Assembly: GCA_028622995.1 (NCBI GenBank)
Contig: JAJQJQ010000016.1
Span: 2,790,001 to 2,854,000, forward strand
Direction: 5' to 3'
Source of the DNA: Panagrolaimus kolymaensis
Taxonomy: Eukaryota; Nematoda; Chromadorea; Rhabditida; Panagrolaimidae
Length of the DNA stretch: 64,000 nucleotides
The notes below the pieces were generated by a model. It saw only the letters and a list, made by a program, of their open reading frames with translations, made no database searches and was not told the origin of the DNA. Numbering within the stretch: the stretch's first letter is position 1; the number at the start of each line of letters is the position of its first letter. A program made the position numbers and the translations under genes. This document shows positions 1-11,233 of this stretch, in pieces.

Positions 1-229
1 TGTAATAAAAAAAACATATCCTTCAACTTCACTTTTTTAAAATAACATTGCATAAAGATGAAATCATCTTACTTATCTTACTTTAATTACATTTTTCTCT
101 TTTTATGTTCCAATGTTCTTTGCACTCTTCTCCTATTTTTCATTTTTATCAGTGTTCATGCATTTTTTAACAAAATTTTGGATATATATATAATAAAAGA
201 AATGATTTATTGAACCTTTGCTTTTTTAC

Positions 230-1569
230 ATGGTTCTTATGTCAGCAAAAATGTCAAAATTAAAGAATTTCTCGGTTTTGAGTATTAATGAAATTGTCAC
301 AAAACTTAGTGAAGGCCAAAAGGTTTGTTAATTTTTTTTCTTCATAATTAGGATAAACCGTTTCAAAGCTTTTGGTAGCTTAGGTCAGATGTTCCTACAT
401 TCCAAAAAAAAAGAAAATAATGTAAAAAATTCTAAATAGTTTGCTTTAGATCGAATACCCAATTCCAACAAAAATTGGAGCGCTTTTAATAAACACAGGA
501 ACTCCCTCAGGTTTTTCATTTTGGCCTATGTGGAAATATTTGCGTCAATTTTTGAGTGATCGGCGAATTTCTGAAGTTCCTCGTTTAATTTGGTATCCAA
601 TTCTTTATTTAATAATTCTCACAACCCGTCCATTCAAAAAAGGTCCAAGTTATAAAGCAATTTGGAATAAAGATAAGGATGAATCTCCACTTCGAACGAT
701 CAGTCGAAATCAAGCTCAACAACTTCAAGCTCGTTTTGATGCTAAAGAAGAAAAATCAACTTCGATTAAAATTGAATGGGCATTTCGTTATGGAACTCCA
801 AGTATTAGCGATAAAATAGCTGAATTACATGCGTTCGGTTGTGATCGTCTCATCGCTTTTCCACTCTTTCCTGAGTTTTCCGGGCCAACGACTGCATCAT
901 GTTGCGACAAAGTGTTTAAAGCTTTATTAACTCAGCGTAGACAAATGGCAATTAATACAATTCATGCTTATTATTCCAATAATGAATTCATTAAAGCGAT
1001 TGTTAATTCCCTTCAAAACAGCATTGAGTCTTACAATGATATAAATTTCGATGCCATTATTGCTACGTATCATGGAATTCCCCTTCGATTTCAGGAAAGA
1101 GGTGATCCATATGGAAGACAATGTCATGAAACAACAGAATTAATTCAAAAAGAAATTAAAAACCGAGGAATCAAAGCCATTCCAATTATTACAGCATTTC
1201 AATCAAGAATGGGCAAAAGCAAATGGCTTCAACCATACACAGATGAAACCGTATTAGAATTAGCAAAGTAGAAAACCCCAGCCTTAAATTGAATATCAAT
1301 ATTCATTGTTTTATTTTAGGAATGGTTATAAGAATGTGATCGTTATAGCGCCAGGATTTTCATCTGATTGCCTTGAAACTCTTGAAGAATTAGAAATTGA
1401 ATTAGCAAACGATTTCAGGTTAAAAAAATGTTGTAAAAGTAAAAATTAATTTATTTTTAGAAAGCATGGTGGTAAAAAACTTGTGTACGTTAAATGTTTG
1501 AATGATAGCAAAGATGGAATCGATGTTATTGAACATATAACACGAAAGGAAATTCAAGGATTTTTATAA
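230..1569 (+). CDS. Ferrochelatase, alpha-proteobacterial type (horizontally acquired)
   Basis: Protoporphyrin ferrochelatase inserts Fe2+ into protoporphyrin IX, the last step of haem synthesis, normally in the mitochondrion. Four exons read in frame: 230-322, 450-1267, 1320-1418 and 1461-1569, giving 372 aa. An opening ATG at 230 is followed by a short N-terminal extension, then the GALLINTGTPSG entry motif, FLSDRRISEVPRLIWYPIL, NESPLRTI-like KDESPLRTISR, the catalytic-His motif ATYHGIP, GDPYGRQC, FQSRMGKSKWLQPYTDETV and a C-terminal APGFSSDCLETLEE plus CLNDSKDG. These blocks are the Rhizobiales-type HemH signature rather than the animal mitochondrial form. Catalytic His and the Glu-containing region look intact, so activity is plausible. 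Spliceosomal introns show it is nuclear and not bacterial contamination. Nematodes otherwise lack haem synthesis; such a transferred gene is known in filarial and Strongyloides-type nematodes. It converges with the kinase ending at 1611. Confidence 0.93.
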
Positions 1570-1610
1570 CGTAATGGAATACAACAGATAAAAATTTTGG
1601 AAACACAAAC

Positions 1611-2695
1611 TTAAAATTTAATTTTACTAATATTTTGATTTATTATTTCATATTCATTTTCGCTTTCGTTTTCTATTGTGAGATTCGATGAAGAAGTAAA
1701 TGTTATAGGCTTATCATCTTTTAACATTGTTGAAAATATTTCAAAATCTTTTAAAAAGTCTTCAATATTTTTTCTTATTTCATAATCTTCTGTAGCATAT
1801 TCATTTAAAAATAAATTCATTGTGATGGAGTTTGTGTTTTTACTAAAACAAAAATCTTGCTCCCATTTATTTTTTTGAAATTTCTAACTCACATTTCCGC
1901 TTCCAAATCATATATATTTTCTGGATTTTTTAAAGTAAACATTGACCATAAAATTAATGCAAATGAATAAACATCTGCCTAAAAATTGTTATACAGAAAT
2001 GAAAGTACATATTTTTATTTAATAAATTTTTCTTACTTTATGTGACCATACATCTGAAAAAGTTTCAGGCGCTTGCCAACCTTCGGTTCCTTTAGGCCTT
2101 TCAATTTTTCCATTTTTTAAAAGGAATCGATCATCAAAATCACCTATTTTTGCTTGGTTTTTATCATTTGTAAGAAAGATACTAAAACCATTTAAATTTA
2201 TTAAAAAAAATTGAAACGTTCCAAAATTTACTTTTTAGTTTTTAAATCGCCATGAATAATGTTTTTGGAATACAAAAATAAAATTCCTTCGGCCATTTGT
2301 CTCATCCATTTTAAAAATAACTCGACTTCGATTACCTCATCATTCTGTTCGGTAATATAATTTTCCAAGTCACCATCAGTGCAATATTCCATTAAAATAG
2401 CTGTTTTTGGTTCAGAATTATACCGAAGCTTTTGTCTTACCACTACATCTCTAAAAGCTATCATAATAACATTGATAAGATACTTTCGGGTATTTTACCT
2501 TATACTTACCAAATTTGAATTATTCATTTCTAATAAACCATTTCGATCAAAATATTCATTATGACTGATGTTAGATAAAATTTTAACTGCGAGTTTGAGA
2601 TTTCCTTTCATTGCAATTTGAACACAACTATTATGAGTGGCATCGCCCAAAATTTCACCAAATTTCCAAAAACGCAAATCAATAATCGATGACAT
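1611..2695 (-). CDS. Small divergent protein kinase (HGD/DFD variant)
   Basis: Protein kinase domain over five exons: 2695-2499, 2450 to about 2231, about 2189 to about 2040, about 1978-1888 and 1842-1611. The glycine-rich region is FGEILGDATHNSC, the VAIK-type lysine lies in KLAVKIL, the hinge is AILMEYCTDGDL, the catalytic loop is IIHGDLKTKN, and the metal-binding motif is GDFDDRF, followed by QAPETFSDVW (APE) and ADVYSFALILWSM. HRD is replaced by HGD, common in some tyrosine-kinase-like and Mos-like kinases, and DFG by DFD, which is unusual; the Asp of each is kept, so catalysis remains possible. The first donor is the second GT (AAG|GTAAAA), because only that junction keeps frame and restores IRDVVV. 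The protein is little more than a kinase domain with a short C-terminal tail. Subfamily not assigned. Confidence 0.75.
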
Positions 2696-2797
2696 ATCTT
2701 TAAAAATTTACAAGCAAAAAATTACTTTTAAAAATGCAAAACAACTCGCTTTGAAGTTGTATGTATTATGCATGCACAAATGTTATCAGTATTTTTT

Positions 2798-3412
2798 TCA
2801 AAAAAAGAATTCGATAGTTGGTTCTTTTTTTGAGCAACGATGAGTGATGGCTTCTCCAAAACTCATGGCTGTGGAGCATCGATTGCATTTAGCACTTTGA
2901 GCCTTTTCAGCACTAATAACTGCGAGTTGATCCACTCTTGCAAGATCCGTGGTTCCATCAATGCTTGGAATTTGAACAGAAATGGGAGGGTTAGTTCGAA
3001 TAAAATTTGACATTCTATTTCTCGCTTTTTTCCAATCCGTTTCACATCGCCTTGAATGGGAATCAAGTCGTTCGGGTTTATAAAACTTTCCACAAACAAA
3101 ACATGGGCGTTTTTCTTCAACATCTTTAGGCTTGATAATTCCAATTTGGGAATTAATTGTATGGGTTTCTGGTCGCCGAGATGCATACGTAGAACCCACA
3201 GATTTCGAACGTTTCATTCCATTTCGTGATTCACTTCTCCGAGAATTTGATTTCGATCTTCCTGAAGTTGTATTCCTTCGACGTTGTCGAGAAGTGGTTG
3301 CAGAAATGGGTCGAGCATTTTCAGGATTTTCTGAACATTTTGGATAATGATGTTTAAGAGAATATATTGAATATAAACGTGAACAAAATTCACATGGAAT
3401 AAGATTTGGCAT
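2798..3412 (-). CDS. C2HC zinc-finger protein (ZC2HC1/FAM164-like)
   Basis: Single-exon 204-aa protein. Two C2HC-type fingers are visible: near the N-terminus CEFCSRLYSIYSLKHHYPKC, and around residues 104-123 CFVCGKFYKPERLDSHSRRC, both of C-x2-C-x12-H-x3/4-C form. A third, weaker C-x2-C...H...C cluster (CNRCSTAMSFGEAITHRC) lies near the C-terminus. Between the first two lies a basic Ser/Arg-rich linker (RQRRRNTTSGRSKSNSRR) that looks disordered. This arrangement resembles the ZC2HC1 (FAM164) family, whose molecular function is poorly known. The gene starts upstream of the kinase on the same strand, with about 100 bp between this stop and the kinase start, so co-transcription is possible. Function not inferred further. 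Confidence 0.75.
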   Translation of the reverse strand: MPNLIPCEFCSRLYSIYSLKHHYPKCSENPENARPISATTSRQRRRNTTSGRSKSNSRRSESRNGMKRSKSVGSTYASRRPETHTINSQIGIIKPKDVEEKRPCFVCGKFYKPERLDSHSRRCETDWKKARNRMSNFIRTNPPISVQIPSIDGTTDLARVDQLAVISAEKAQSAKCNRCSTAMSFGEAITHRCSKKEPTIEFFF

Positions 3413-3710
3413 TTAGCATTTCATTTTAAAAAATGAAGGAGATGAAGTTGTTGGCTTTTGTTTGATGCATAAAAAAAGAAGAAGGAAAAATGGGAGAAGA
3501 AAAGTTAAAAAGGACAACAACATTCCGTTGCGAAGGGCGACCATTTAAAAAAATAGCATGACCGCTGGGAGTTTTTTTAAAGACATTTTTTATTTCAAAA
3601 AATTGACAATTTATGGCATTACAAATGACAAGCAAAAATTTTGAAAAGCTTATTATTTTGATATCATATTTAAATATATATTTATACGCGTTGCCGTGCA
3701 TAAGTTAATT

Positions 3711-6700
3711 TTAAACTTCAAGAGCTTCACTGGACGAAGTACATGAAGCAAGTAAAACAGAATTATTCGAAGCAACAAAATTTGTCAAACTGCTTTCATG
3801 AACAAGCATATGAGATTGAAGATCGTCAGTTCTGAAATAAAGCATTTAGTTTCCATGTGAAGGAAGATGAACTCACGATGAAAATTTCTTATCACAAATT
3901 CGACATTTGAGATCATTTTTTGATGTGTGTTTTAAACGGTGTTGTTGTAAACGAAGTGCGTTACTAAAAGTGTGAGAACATTTTGAACATTTAAATATTT
4001 TTGGTGTCATATGAACCTAAAAAATCATTAATTTAAAAATATAAAAACTAAAATCGATTTATCTTTCTTACATGAGAATGTCCTTGAAGAGCGCTAAGAG
4101 AAGAAAATCTTTTAGGACATCGAGGGCAATCAAAAGACGATGGTGGTAGTTGTGTTGGATGATCGTCCGTAGTGGAGTTGCTGCAACCAGGAAGGGTTTC
4201 ATTCAAATGTTCCAAAGCGTGAGTAGTGAGTTCATTTTCATCTTCAAATTGTTGACCGCAATGACAAATCAAAGGAACGAAGGGATTAGAAATTTCAGAA
4301 GTTGGAAATTTAAAATCATCTATTTCCATTTTAATATTTTCTTCATTTCTATTTTCAAATGATTCGGATGCTGCATGATTTAAATAATGTTTTGCTAATT
4401 CATTTGATGAAATAAACTCTTCACAAATTGAACATTTTGTTGTTGATGTTTGTGTGGATGATGAGGGTGAAAAGGTTGTTGATTCATCATTATTCAAATC
4501 AAGATGATATTCGGCATGCATTTTCATTTGAGAATCATTTCGAATTTTTTGTCGACAAATTACACAATCCATATCATTAAATGCATCAGCATGTTGATGC
4601 ATGTGAGAATTAAAATCAAGTATGCTTGTGAGATGCTGACGACACACTGAGCATCTATCACTCTTTGGAACTTTACAATGATTGAATAAGCGATGTTCAT
4701 CCAATGCACTTTCATTTACACATTCTTTATCGCATACTATACATTTTAAATTCTTTGAAGTTCCTACAAATGATTCATAAGATGATGTTAAAATTTCATT
4801 ATGTTTTGGAGAACTTTTTTTGAAATTTTTTGTTGTTGTGCCGTTGGATTCGTTTTTATCATGAATAATTTGTACATGGGTTTCAAAAAGTTCAAAGGTA
4901 TCAAAATTAAGGGTTGGGCAAGCAATGCATGAATAACGGGTTTCAGAAAACATGTGTGAAGAAGTCATGTGCTCTTGAAAAGTGGAATTTTGAGTAAAAA
5001 TTTTAAAACAAATATTGCATCGATGAAGGATTTCTGCGTGATGAATCATAAAATGTTGACGAAATTGAGAGCTACTTTCGAAGGATTTTGTGCATCGTTG
5101 ACATGCATAAGTTGAAGAGCTTCCGACAAAGTGCTCAGTCATGTGACATAATCGACTTGAAGCAGTTGAAAATGAAATCTTACAAATTCTACATAAAAAC
5201 GATTCAGGATCAGGCGAAGTTCGCAAATGCTGAGTTCGCATGTGTGCAACGAATAATCCAAGATTTGAGAAATTATAATCACATTGGGAACAAACGAATC
5301 CATTTGATAGAAAATTAGATGATGGGGAATATGGTCGTTTTCGGGATGGCGATGAAGATGATGGTAACTTCTAAAAAAATTTGTTAACTTAAAATCGAAC
5401 ATCAGAAAATAAGATTAATTTAATAATACAAAAAAAAATCGAAAATGCATTTTTTGTTCTAGAAAAATATTTTCATGAATAGCTTATAGTTTTATTTTAT
5501 GAAGCTGATTAAAATAACCGCTATTGAATCAAACAAAGAAAGTAAAGAAATAGAAAAAAAGCTTACTCCGCCAAAAAATGAAAGTGATTCATTGAACGAT
5601 GTCGCAGATGACGAACATAAATCCTAAAAAAATAAAACAACTATTATGAGAATTTTTAAAAGACAAAATAATCTTTTTTTCTTAATTATTCATTCTACTC
5701 TAACGCCTGAGATAAGAAAAAAAATTACTTCAGGTGAATTATTACTATTTAATGACTCTTCTAAGCATGTCTCTAATGTGGGATTCGTTCCATTTTCAAT
5801 ACCATTTGCTGCCCGCCTAATTCTATACCTTTTTGCCCGAAGTGCTGCATCCTTGGTTCTTTTCAATTTCCTTTTTGCTTCGTATTCCACGAGTTCTGCA
5901 TCTTTGAGTTCTTGAATTTCAGCTGCAGTCAATTGCCGAATACTTTGAACGCTACGAAGATGATCGGCTTTTTCTCTGGCTACTTCTATTTCCTTTTCAA
6001 GTTTCACCTGAGCTGGCTTCTCACGATTTCTATCAACCGAAAGAAAATCATTTCTTAATTTTTTTTCATTCCCCAGTGATTGCTTTCTCGGAGGAATGTA
6101 TGAGCTTCGTCGACTTATTGGTGGTTCAGTAGCAGATGAATCCTTTCGAGTTGTAAGACTGTGAAGCGCTTCAGCAAGTTCTAATTCGCTTGAAATTTGG
6201 TCGAATAAGCTATCAGCAACATCCAAATTAATATTTTGTTGAGCACAGGCATCGATGAAAACTTCTCGATGTTTCTCTAATGGATGTTTTCTGCCTTCCA
6301 TAATAATAATAATAGTAATAAGCAGCGGCTAACATTAATTTAAAAATATAATACAAAAGATAATTTGAGTCAAAGTTCAAATGGGCCTAATACATCAAAA
6401 AGAGAAAATTAAATGTCACGCAAACTCAAAAAGAGCCCTAAAAATAAAAGAAGTAACGCAAAGGGACACAAGCAGGCATTCCAACCACTCATTGCAATCA
6501 ACAAAAGTTTGTCCGACACATAAGCGTTGCTTTTAAAAAATACCACGCATGACGCAGCATCTAATATATTTCCCCTCAAAATAATTCTTTAACCCCCTGG
6601 AAATGTTCATCACACATTTTTTAGCAATAGAAAAAACGAGGAGAAACCAACGGGAGCCAGAAAGAAAAGCGGTAGTTTGCATTTCTATAAAATGGCTTGG

Positions 6701-7677
6701 TTTAAAAAAAATTCTGTTCTCGTTGGGTTTGTCCAGTCACATCTCTGTGTGATGATGAAACACAAAAAAAGCAATGCAGTAAAAAAAAAAAGCACCCCTT
6801 TGCATACGCTGAATGTCTCAAGTCGCTAATGTGAGCTAAAATAAATGGACACAAGGGAAAATATGTATGTAATTCACATTCGTTATATACTATGTATGCG
6901 TATGTACTACTTACAAAATAGCATCAACAGTAAAGAAGGAACATTTTTTAACAATTCTTCAATTTTTTTTGTGATTAAGAGTGACTTCGTTCTGCATATC
7001 TCTATTTCTATTTTTAATGTCATAAAAATATATACAAGTCACAAAACGGCCATTTTCGAGGAAGAAAAACAAACATCCTAAAGGGAATTGCTTAAATATA
7101 ACTATTAAAAATGGGGTTTTATTTAAATGACGAAAAGAAAAATGGTTAGATAGAAAACTTTGTTCAGCTTAACTGCCTTGAAACAAATCTCTCCACCAAA
7201 TTTGAAGATTATTAAATAAATTATGTATTAGCTTATGGATATTCATTTCATGGCCTATCGTCATTCCTTATCTATTGAAATACAACTTGTTAAAATAAAA
7301 GTTTTTAAGTTAATTTATGATAATAGCAGGTTCGATTTAAAAAATAATGGAGAGAAAAAACTAACTGAATGCATTGTAATTGTATGAAGTTGAAGGGTTA
7401 CAATATCCATCACAGGGAAACCACAAAGTTGACATTGAAAAAAACAAAATAATGATGGATCATACTTACTATTACACTCGGCTTGTTGAGAAGGTTTTGA
7501 ACTAAAATAATTAAAAAATTTGTCTAATAGCTTTTTAATGAAAGAATCTTACGGTTTGGTTAGATGAATAAAGGTGGTTGGGGATTTAGGAGGATTTTTT
7601 AAAGTAGCCGATGTTTCTGTTCCAGTACGATTTTCATTACACGAGCTTAGGTCCACAGGTAATGGAGAAATTGACAT
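3711..7677 (-). CDS. Multi-C2H2 zinc-finger protein, long 5' intron
   Basis: Probable DNA-binding transcription factor. Exons in frame: 7677-7553 (start MSISPLPVDL), 7501-7366 with one finger (CQLCGFPVMDIVTLQLH), 5623-5567, 5370-4072 with most fingers, 4016-3877 and 3831-3711. The large exon carries at least ten C2H2 units, among them CRICKISFSTASSRLCH, CQRCTKSFESSSQFRQH and CNICFKIFTQNSTFQEH, then a region rich in Ser/Asn and acidic residues, then further fingers (CPRCPKRFSSLSALQGH, CSKCSHTFSNALRLQQH). The spacing of the central fingers recalls the C-terminal array of ZNF423/ZNF521 (Oaz), but this is only a resemblance by eye. All listed junctions are phase-consistent. The link from the 7.4-7.7 kb exons across a 1.7-kb intron is the least certain part; a separate coding ORF lies inside that intron. 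Confidence 0.75.
5690..6301 (-). CDS. Hypothetical charged coiled-coil-like protein nested in or joined to the C2H2 gene
   Basis: An open frame of 203 codons beginning with ATG at 6301. The product is rich in Glu, Lys and Arg. It has a helical central part (KLEKEIEVAREKADHL, LTAAEIQELKDAELVEYEAK) followed by a strongly basic patch (KRKLKRTKDAALRAKRYRIR). No known domain recognised. It lies on the same strand inside the large intron of the zinc-finger gene. Near its 3' end a GTTAGA sequence in phase 0 could splice to the exon at 5623, which would make this an alternative N-terminus of the zinc-finger protein. Otherwise it is a stand-alone gene stopping at 5690. The codon pattern and lack of low-complexity sequence argue that it is really coding. 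Confidence 0.55.
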   Translation of the reverse strand: MEGRKHPLEKHREVFIDACAQQNINLDVADSLFDQISSELELAEALHSLTTRKDSSATEPPISRRSSYIPPRKQSLGNEKKLRNDFLSVDRNREKPAQVKLEKEIEVAREKADHLRSVQSIRQLTAAEIQELKDAELVEYEAKRKLKRTKDAALRAKRYRIRRAANGIENGTNPTLETCLEESLNSNNSPEVIFFLISGVRVE

Positions 7678-8856
7678 ATTTTAAATAACACGATGAAGCT
7701 ATTTTAAAGCAGCAATAGCAGACAGATGTCTCTTGTCGAAATAAAAAGCGTGTGTTCTTTTGAATCGAGAAGGCAATTTTCATTTCTGTATTTCTTCTGG
7801 GGCCATTCAGCCAGGGTCGTTTTGCCTGATGCTTTTTTTCTTTTTCTCCTTAACCGCCCCATTTTTTTTATGATAGCAGTAGCTTTGCGCCCCCATGAGA
7901 ATATAACTAGCTAAATGAAAAGCTTGTATCGTTGAGAAATAAGAAGTTTACCATGGGAATATTTTAAAATGTGCATCTGCCGTCTGATTAGATTGGATCC
8001 AATGGGAATTCTAGCAAACTATTCCGATCCTGTTTTTACGATCGTATAAACTTTAATTCCCTAGTGTAATCTCAAGCCTATTATCTGTCGTCGCCCCTGT
8101 GCTTCTACGATGGAGCCGGATGTTGTTGCAACGAGTCTTAAGCTTGAGTTGTTTTTCCTTTTTTCCGAAATGCTTTTCTCTTCTTTTTTTACGTTTAAGA
8201 AATGCCACCAACTACCCAAACACGAATAATTAATGGCGCACAAGTGGACAATTCAATTTTTTTAATTAAATTGCTCGCTTTCAGCAGATCGGTTGACCAA
8301 CATCCTATCAAGGGAATTCGGGTTAATGTTTTGTAAAAAAAAATTTTATTAACAAATACGACCTTCAAGCCTTCAAATTTCATACATCTTCTTTTAAAAG
8401 CAGGATCAATAAACAAACGAGAAGTTATGAAATCATTTTTTAAATGTTTACATAAATTTTGATTTAAAAAACCTTCAAGAAAGTAATAAAGGTGTAAAAC
8501 TAGTTTTCATAGATGAAGAAAGAGTTAAAAGAGCAAAAAATATTATCAATTTCATTATTCCAATTTTTCATGAATCCTATCGCTCTTTCGTCGATTACAT
8601 CCTCTACGATTTCGAAACTTTACCATTTTCTCATAAATCAATTAATTCTAAGCCGTGATTTGATTAGGTAGATATACACTGGTAAAAAAGCTTGATTTGA
8701 TATTAAGAATTCTAAACTTTCATTATTAAAAGGAAACGAGCCTGAATGTAGAATGAAGGTGTCTATTACTCAAAAATAAACATGGGTATATTATTTAAAA
8801 ACAACATTTTAAAGAATCATTTATTCATTATACAAAATCACAAAGTTATTTTTCGC
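7678..8856. other. Intergenic, no gene seen
   Basis: Upstream region of the zinc-finger gene and downstream region of the tyrosine phosphatase. Only short, AT-biased open frames are present, without splice continuity or recognisable motifs. Nothing further supported. Confidence 0.6.
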
Positions 8857-10374
8857 TTATCCTTTGGTTTTTACGTAATTTTCATAGCTTTCCAGAAAAG
8901 GTGCAATTTCTTCGCGTTTGACAACTTTTTTGTTTTCTGCGAGTCCAATGAGTACACGATGCATATAAATGTATCTGAAATTAAAAATTGATTGGAAAAA
9001 ATAAAACCGAAAAAAACTTACTGAACATCAGTTTGAACAGAACCGTGACGATGATGACGCAATTCTTTAACGACATCAGCCATAACGAGACGTTCACCAG
9101 CTTGTAAAATTTGATTGGCCATTTCAAGTCCAACAATCTAAAATTTAATATTTACCTTTACATCATTTGTAAGACTAACAACTCTTACCGTTCCAGTACG
9201 ACCAATTCCTGCTGAACAATGAACTAAAGTTGGAGTAAAAGGTTTGAGTTTCATTAGGAGTCGTAAACATCCAAGTTGGCCTTCAGGTACACCACGATCA
9301 GGCCATTCTTTCCATAAGTAACTGAAAATTATAATGAAACAAACATTAAAAAGGGCTAAATTTAAACGTGAACTCCGAAATTTCTCGCAACCACGAATAA
9401 GTGACTTAATACTTACTGATAAACAATAAAGTTTTCTTGCCCTTCAACGGAGAGTTCAAGCTTGCTAATGGCAATATTCTTTTCAGCTTCAGAAACTTCC
9501 ATAGTTTTAATTGTAATTCCACTTGAAGTTTTCATTTGTTCGCCCGCTTTCTCCATCCAATATTGTTCACATTTTTTCTTTCCCATTTCCAGAATTCCAC
9601 AAAGCATTACAATTGCTTTAGTTTTTTCTTGCCATACAAGCCGCCAGAAATCATCGATAGTTTTTTCGGTTGGACCTAAAAATGGAGTAGTTTAAGAATA
9701 AAAATTATAAATAAAACAACCTTGTGTACAAATGAATTTCTTTTCACCACGCACTGGCAACCAATTAGCGTGTATATAATCCGATGTGCATCCAGGTGGC
9801 CATGTTAGAAGAACCCTTGACTGATCTATGCAGAAGACGTCCTAAATTTGTAAGTATAATATATGAAACTTCCTTTTCACGCGTAAATATTCTTAAGAAA
9901 AAATAATAACTTACTTTGTATCGATTTTTATCAGGATTAGCATCGAATGCAGTCTTTGGTGGAACATTTGCTTGAGATGCAAGTTTGATTTTAATAAATT
10001 CATCCACAAGGGCTTGGGTCCCAGCTTCGATTGTAGCAAGAGTGAAGTGGCGTAAGGCGTGTTGCATTGCTTGACCTTCATTTTGTGTTTTGTCGGCGGG
10101 ATCTTTTCTTTTGCGATTAGTTCGAGCTCCTTTTTTAGGAAGAACCTGAAATGAAAACTTAATTATGAAAAAAAGAAGATTAGTTTTGTTATAAAATACT
10201 TACTTGTTCAATTTGAGTTCCGTCATCTTCGTTTTGTGATTGTTTTGCGTGCCTTCGAATAGTTGATTGCTTCTTAATCTTAACTTCTTTTTCTTTTGAT
10301 CCACGTCCTTCTTGAGTTATTAGTTTACGCACTCTTCGCATGATGTTCTTCAATAATTTTTCAAGCACAAGCAA
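8857..10374 (-). CDS. Non-receptor protein tyrosine phosphatase
   Basis: Classical PTP that dephosphorylates phosphotyrosine. Exons: 10374-10204, 10145-9915, 9841-9721, 9675-9417, 9321-9189, 9137-9022 and 8974-8857. Ordered motifs are visible. The pTyr-loop region is NPDKNRYKDVFC and the substrate-recognition segment is DYIHANWLP. The WPD loop is KEWPDRGVPEG with its general-acid Asp. The P-loop is VHCSAGIGRTG with nucleophilic Cys and Arg, and the Q-loop is GSVQTDVQYIYMH. The N-terminus is short and very basic (RRVRKLITQEGRGSKEKEVK, then KKGARTNRKRKD), with no signal peptide or membrane span, as in the many small single-domain PTPs of nematodes, several of which are germline/sperm expressed. 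Start at 10374 chosen as the first ATG; an internal ATG (MRRVRK) at 10341 is equally possible. All catalytic residues are present. Confidence 0.9.
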
Positions 10375-11233
10375 ACTATATTGTGCAGCCAGTCAATTAC
10401 TTACTGCCAATTTTTTTTTTTCAACCCAACAGTTGTTAAAAGAAAAATTGGAATTTGCATAAAATGCTGATACTCTTCTCAAAAAATTCTCGAATCTTTT
10501 TTTTTCTTCATTCTCTACAATTTCATTGTCTGCGTGTCGCTCGGAAACGAATCATGAGAAAGTTGAAAAAGAATGAAAGCATTTAAATTTTCACAAACAT
10601 GATATAAAGCTCCGAAAATAAAGCTTGCGTTTTCATTTGCATGAAAATAATGCAGTATAAGAGTGACGTTGTCTTTTAGGTGCTTTTAAGCACGTGGAGG
10701 ATCTTTAGAAAGAATTGATATGGTCCAAAACGATAAAATGTTAGGCAATATATTAAAATTAATCAAAATATGAATGTTGCATTCACGGCATAAAATATAG
10801 CAAAAAGTTCAAACTATGTTCATTTAATAATTTAACGTTCGTTTAATCTTTAATAACTAAAAAGCAAAAAACAATTCTCTGTTAAATTTAACTGCTACGG
10901 TATTTTTATTAATTCTTGAAATAACTTTATTTAAAAAAAAGATAACCTTTTGACATTTTTTTCCCTTCTAATCCCTTGTATTCTTTTACTTGAGATTATG
11001 TCTCTAATTTCTGATGACAATTTTAGATATAATTCATGCATACATAAAGGAATCATTTTTCAGTTTAGTTAATTGCTGGCGTTTTGATATAAATTTTTTA
11101 TGTTGAATAAAAGAAAGAAGTTTTCAACATTTTTATTTTTATTCTTTCGTTTACACATAAAAAAGAAAACAATATAATTAGAAATTTTGAGAAGACAAAA
11201 AAATATAAAGAAGGAACATTACATGGAATAAAG
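10375..11233. other. Intergenic, no gene seen
   Basis: AT-rich sequence between the start of the phosphatase gene and the stop of the casein kinase gene. No convincing open frame, RNA gene or repeat recognised. Confidence 0.6.
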
